A stretch of 64,000 nucleotides of DNA from positions 1,228,606-1,292,605 of the forward strand of contig CAJINV010000001.1 in the NCBI GenBank assembly GCA_905178155.1, written 5' to 3'. The translations under genes and the position numbers were made by a program. Source of the stretch: Amoebophrya sp. A120. Taxonomy: Eukaryota; Sar; Dinophyceae; Syndiniales; Amoebophryaceae. The notes beneath the pieces are model-generated. The model searched no databases. It saw only the letters and a list, made by a program, of their open reading frames with translations, and was not told the origin of the DNA. Shown here one piece after another: positions 62,729-64,000 of this stretch (its first letter is position 1; each line of letters begins with the position of its first letter).

Positions 62729-64000
62729 GTTTATTTCAAAGACACGATTTTGCTTTTGTTCGTTTGTCCTCCGATACGCACTTTTGTCTGATGGGTAGCT
62801 TCAACCTCTGCCTGCACTACGGATACGACATCGAGAAGCCAACGAGAGCGGTGGTATACCATGCATAGTGATCAGATGAATCTATTTGTCAGAAAATTTT
62901 GGATTGCTTCTAGAGTGAGTGTCAATGTATAAAATCGATGAGGTCCGCCCACGACAAAGCGAGGTCTCAATTTTGCTTCCTGCTCCTCGCGACAAAGCGA
63001 GTCTGCAACGGAAAAACAAAATAACTCCTTTCAGGGCGATTTCGTGCAGCAAGGCGTGGGTATCTAATGCAACTTTGTTGATGTCGGGGCGAGCGCGAGG
63101 AATTATTAGCGAGAACCGCTAGAAGGCTTATGTATATGTTGCAAAGGCCGTGCCATGCTTGTCCTCCCGGCGTGCCGACGAGCCTAATCATGTGGTGTCG
63201 TGTCTAGTGCACGACACGCCGAGAACGCTTTTCACACCACCAACCACCTCGAGAATTTAGTACAAATGAGAATTTTCATCATTTGCATCGCCCGACTTCT
63301 TCATGGTTTTGCGGGGCATAGTAGGTTGGCTGCGAACTAAGGTTCGGGAATTCTCCAATCGAGACTCCGATTCCGGGGGCGTTGAGAGCAGGACCGGCGA
63401 GGGCTTCTGATTCATCTGAGTCCGGGACGAGGCAAGGTCGAAGTTATTTCGATAGGGCAAAACCAACCGATGCAAGAAGTACAACTTCTGCTCTCGCCGG
63501 AAAGAACACTTCATCACCTGCGTACGAGTGGCTTTGTTTGTATTGTGTACCAGAACCTTTCAGACTACTGCCACTGTAGCGCGAAAAATTTTCCAAACTG
63601 TTCTTGTTCTTACCTTTTCCTGTCGCAGAAGAAAGTACGGTTTTGCATTGTTTTTTCCTGTTGACCCAAACCACTTCAGGTTTTTTTACCGTACTAGGTA
63701 GTACCTTGGGTTCAACCATGATGTTGTCAATGTGAAGTAGACTTTCTTTACTCGAGCATGAACTAAATTTGGACCACATGAGGCCCACGATGGGTGCATT
63801 TAAAGATGTTGACAGTGCCAACAGTAGTTTCGTGCCGGTGCAGGTCTAGTCCACCCGGCAGGCGCAGCTACGGTAATTGGTGCTACATTTGTCATCGATA
63901 TTTGTCACGTTTCCGTGGGCAAACATTTATTTGTGCAAATGGATGTGGATTCCAGGACGAACAGGAACACGCATTTTGGAGACGTGCGCGTGCCGGAAAG
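62729..64000. other. Intergenic, 1.3 kb to the window end
   Basis: No confident gene. On + strand, 62810-62868 reads NLCLHYGYDIEKPTRA before a stop and could be a last exon of the preceding gene. Two minus-strand frames (63257-63517 and 63444-63821) show no domain. Confidence 0.4.

Overview
The window is eukaryotic nuclear DNA from a flagellated protist. The best guess is an alveolate of the dinoflagellate lineage, most like the Syndiniales parasite Amoebophrya. The reasons are: genes are split by both GT-AG introns and mobile introner-type introns; one gene is an axonemal inner-arm dynein light chain; every recognisable gene lies on the + strand, a one-way arrangement familiar from dinoflagellates; and the introners carry terminal inverted repeats (TIRs) and short direct repeats as reported for Amoebophrya and Polarella. 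The species is inferred and no marker gene proves it. No rRNA, tRNA or CRISPR was seen.

The dominant system is a set of about 31 introner elements, mostly 150-330 bp. Each has TIRs and most are flanked by a 5-bp target-site duplication (TSD). In case after case, removing the element plus one TSD copy joins two reading frames into one sensible protein. Three large TIR families occur (A, core TGTCTGGGTCTGG, 11 copies; B, core AAAAACGTMCCCACMCC, 5 copies; C, core AAAATCCCCCCTCCCCATAT, 8 copies), plus rarer families D to H and one decayed copy. No register of any perfect TSD gives GT-AG ends, so these introns must be spliced at non-canonical boundaries. Ordinary GT-AG introns sit in the same genes.

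Layout: 1-8657, giant cysteine-rich, Thr/Gly-repeat membrane protein (5' cut by the window edge). 9078-10391, OTU/RNase H retroelement relic between 57-bp direct repeats. 11340-13619, histidine acid phosphatase-like ectoprotein. 14191-15499, p24/TMED cargo receptor. 16490-19882, diacylglycerol-kinase-like lipid kinase. 21243-22900, small multi-pass membrane protein with a C-terminal p97-binding-like motif. 23777-24838, divergent cyclophilin. 25515-29575, MFS sugar transporter. 31186-33285, two-pass membrane protein. 34719-35951, inner-arm dynein light chain p28. 36.3-36.9 kb, weak gene fragment with an introner. 37527-38127, small gene. 39366-40874, degenerate SixA-like protein. 41575-41928 and 42928-43793, small membrane proteins. 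44564-46903, thioredoxin/hemerythrin fusion. 47.0-47.7 kb, gene fragment with two rare introners. 47.9-55.1 kb, a scrambled duplicated region. 55114-56856, SGNH hydrolase. 57509-58975, ankyrin protein. 59758-62728, multi-pass, COPI-associated-like protein with five introners.

The genes do not form one pathway. Several belong to membrane traffic and lipid signalling (p24, lipid kinase, COPI-associated-like protein), which is ordinary house-keeping. What ties the window together is the recent invasion of coding sequence by introners. It includes a nearly identical paralogous site without the element (48753-48799 against 55173-55543) and a 698-bp TIR element with a 5-bp TSD inside that same paralogue.
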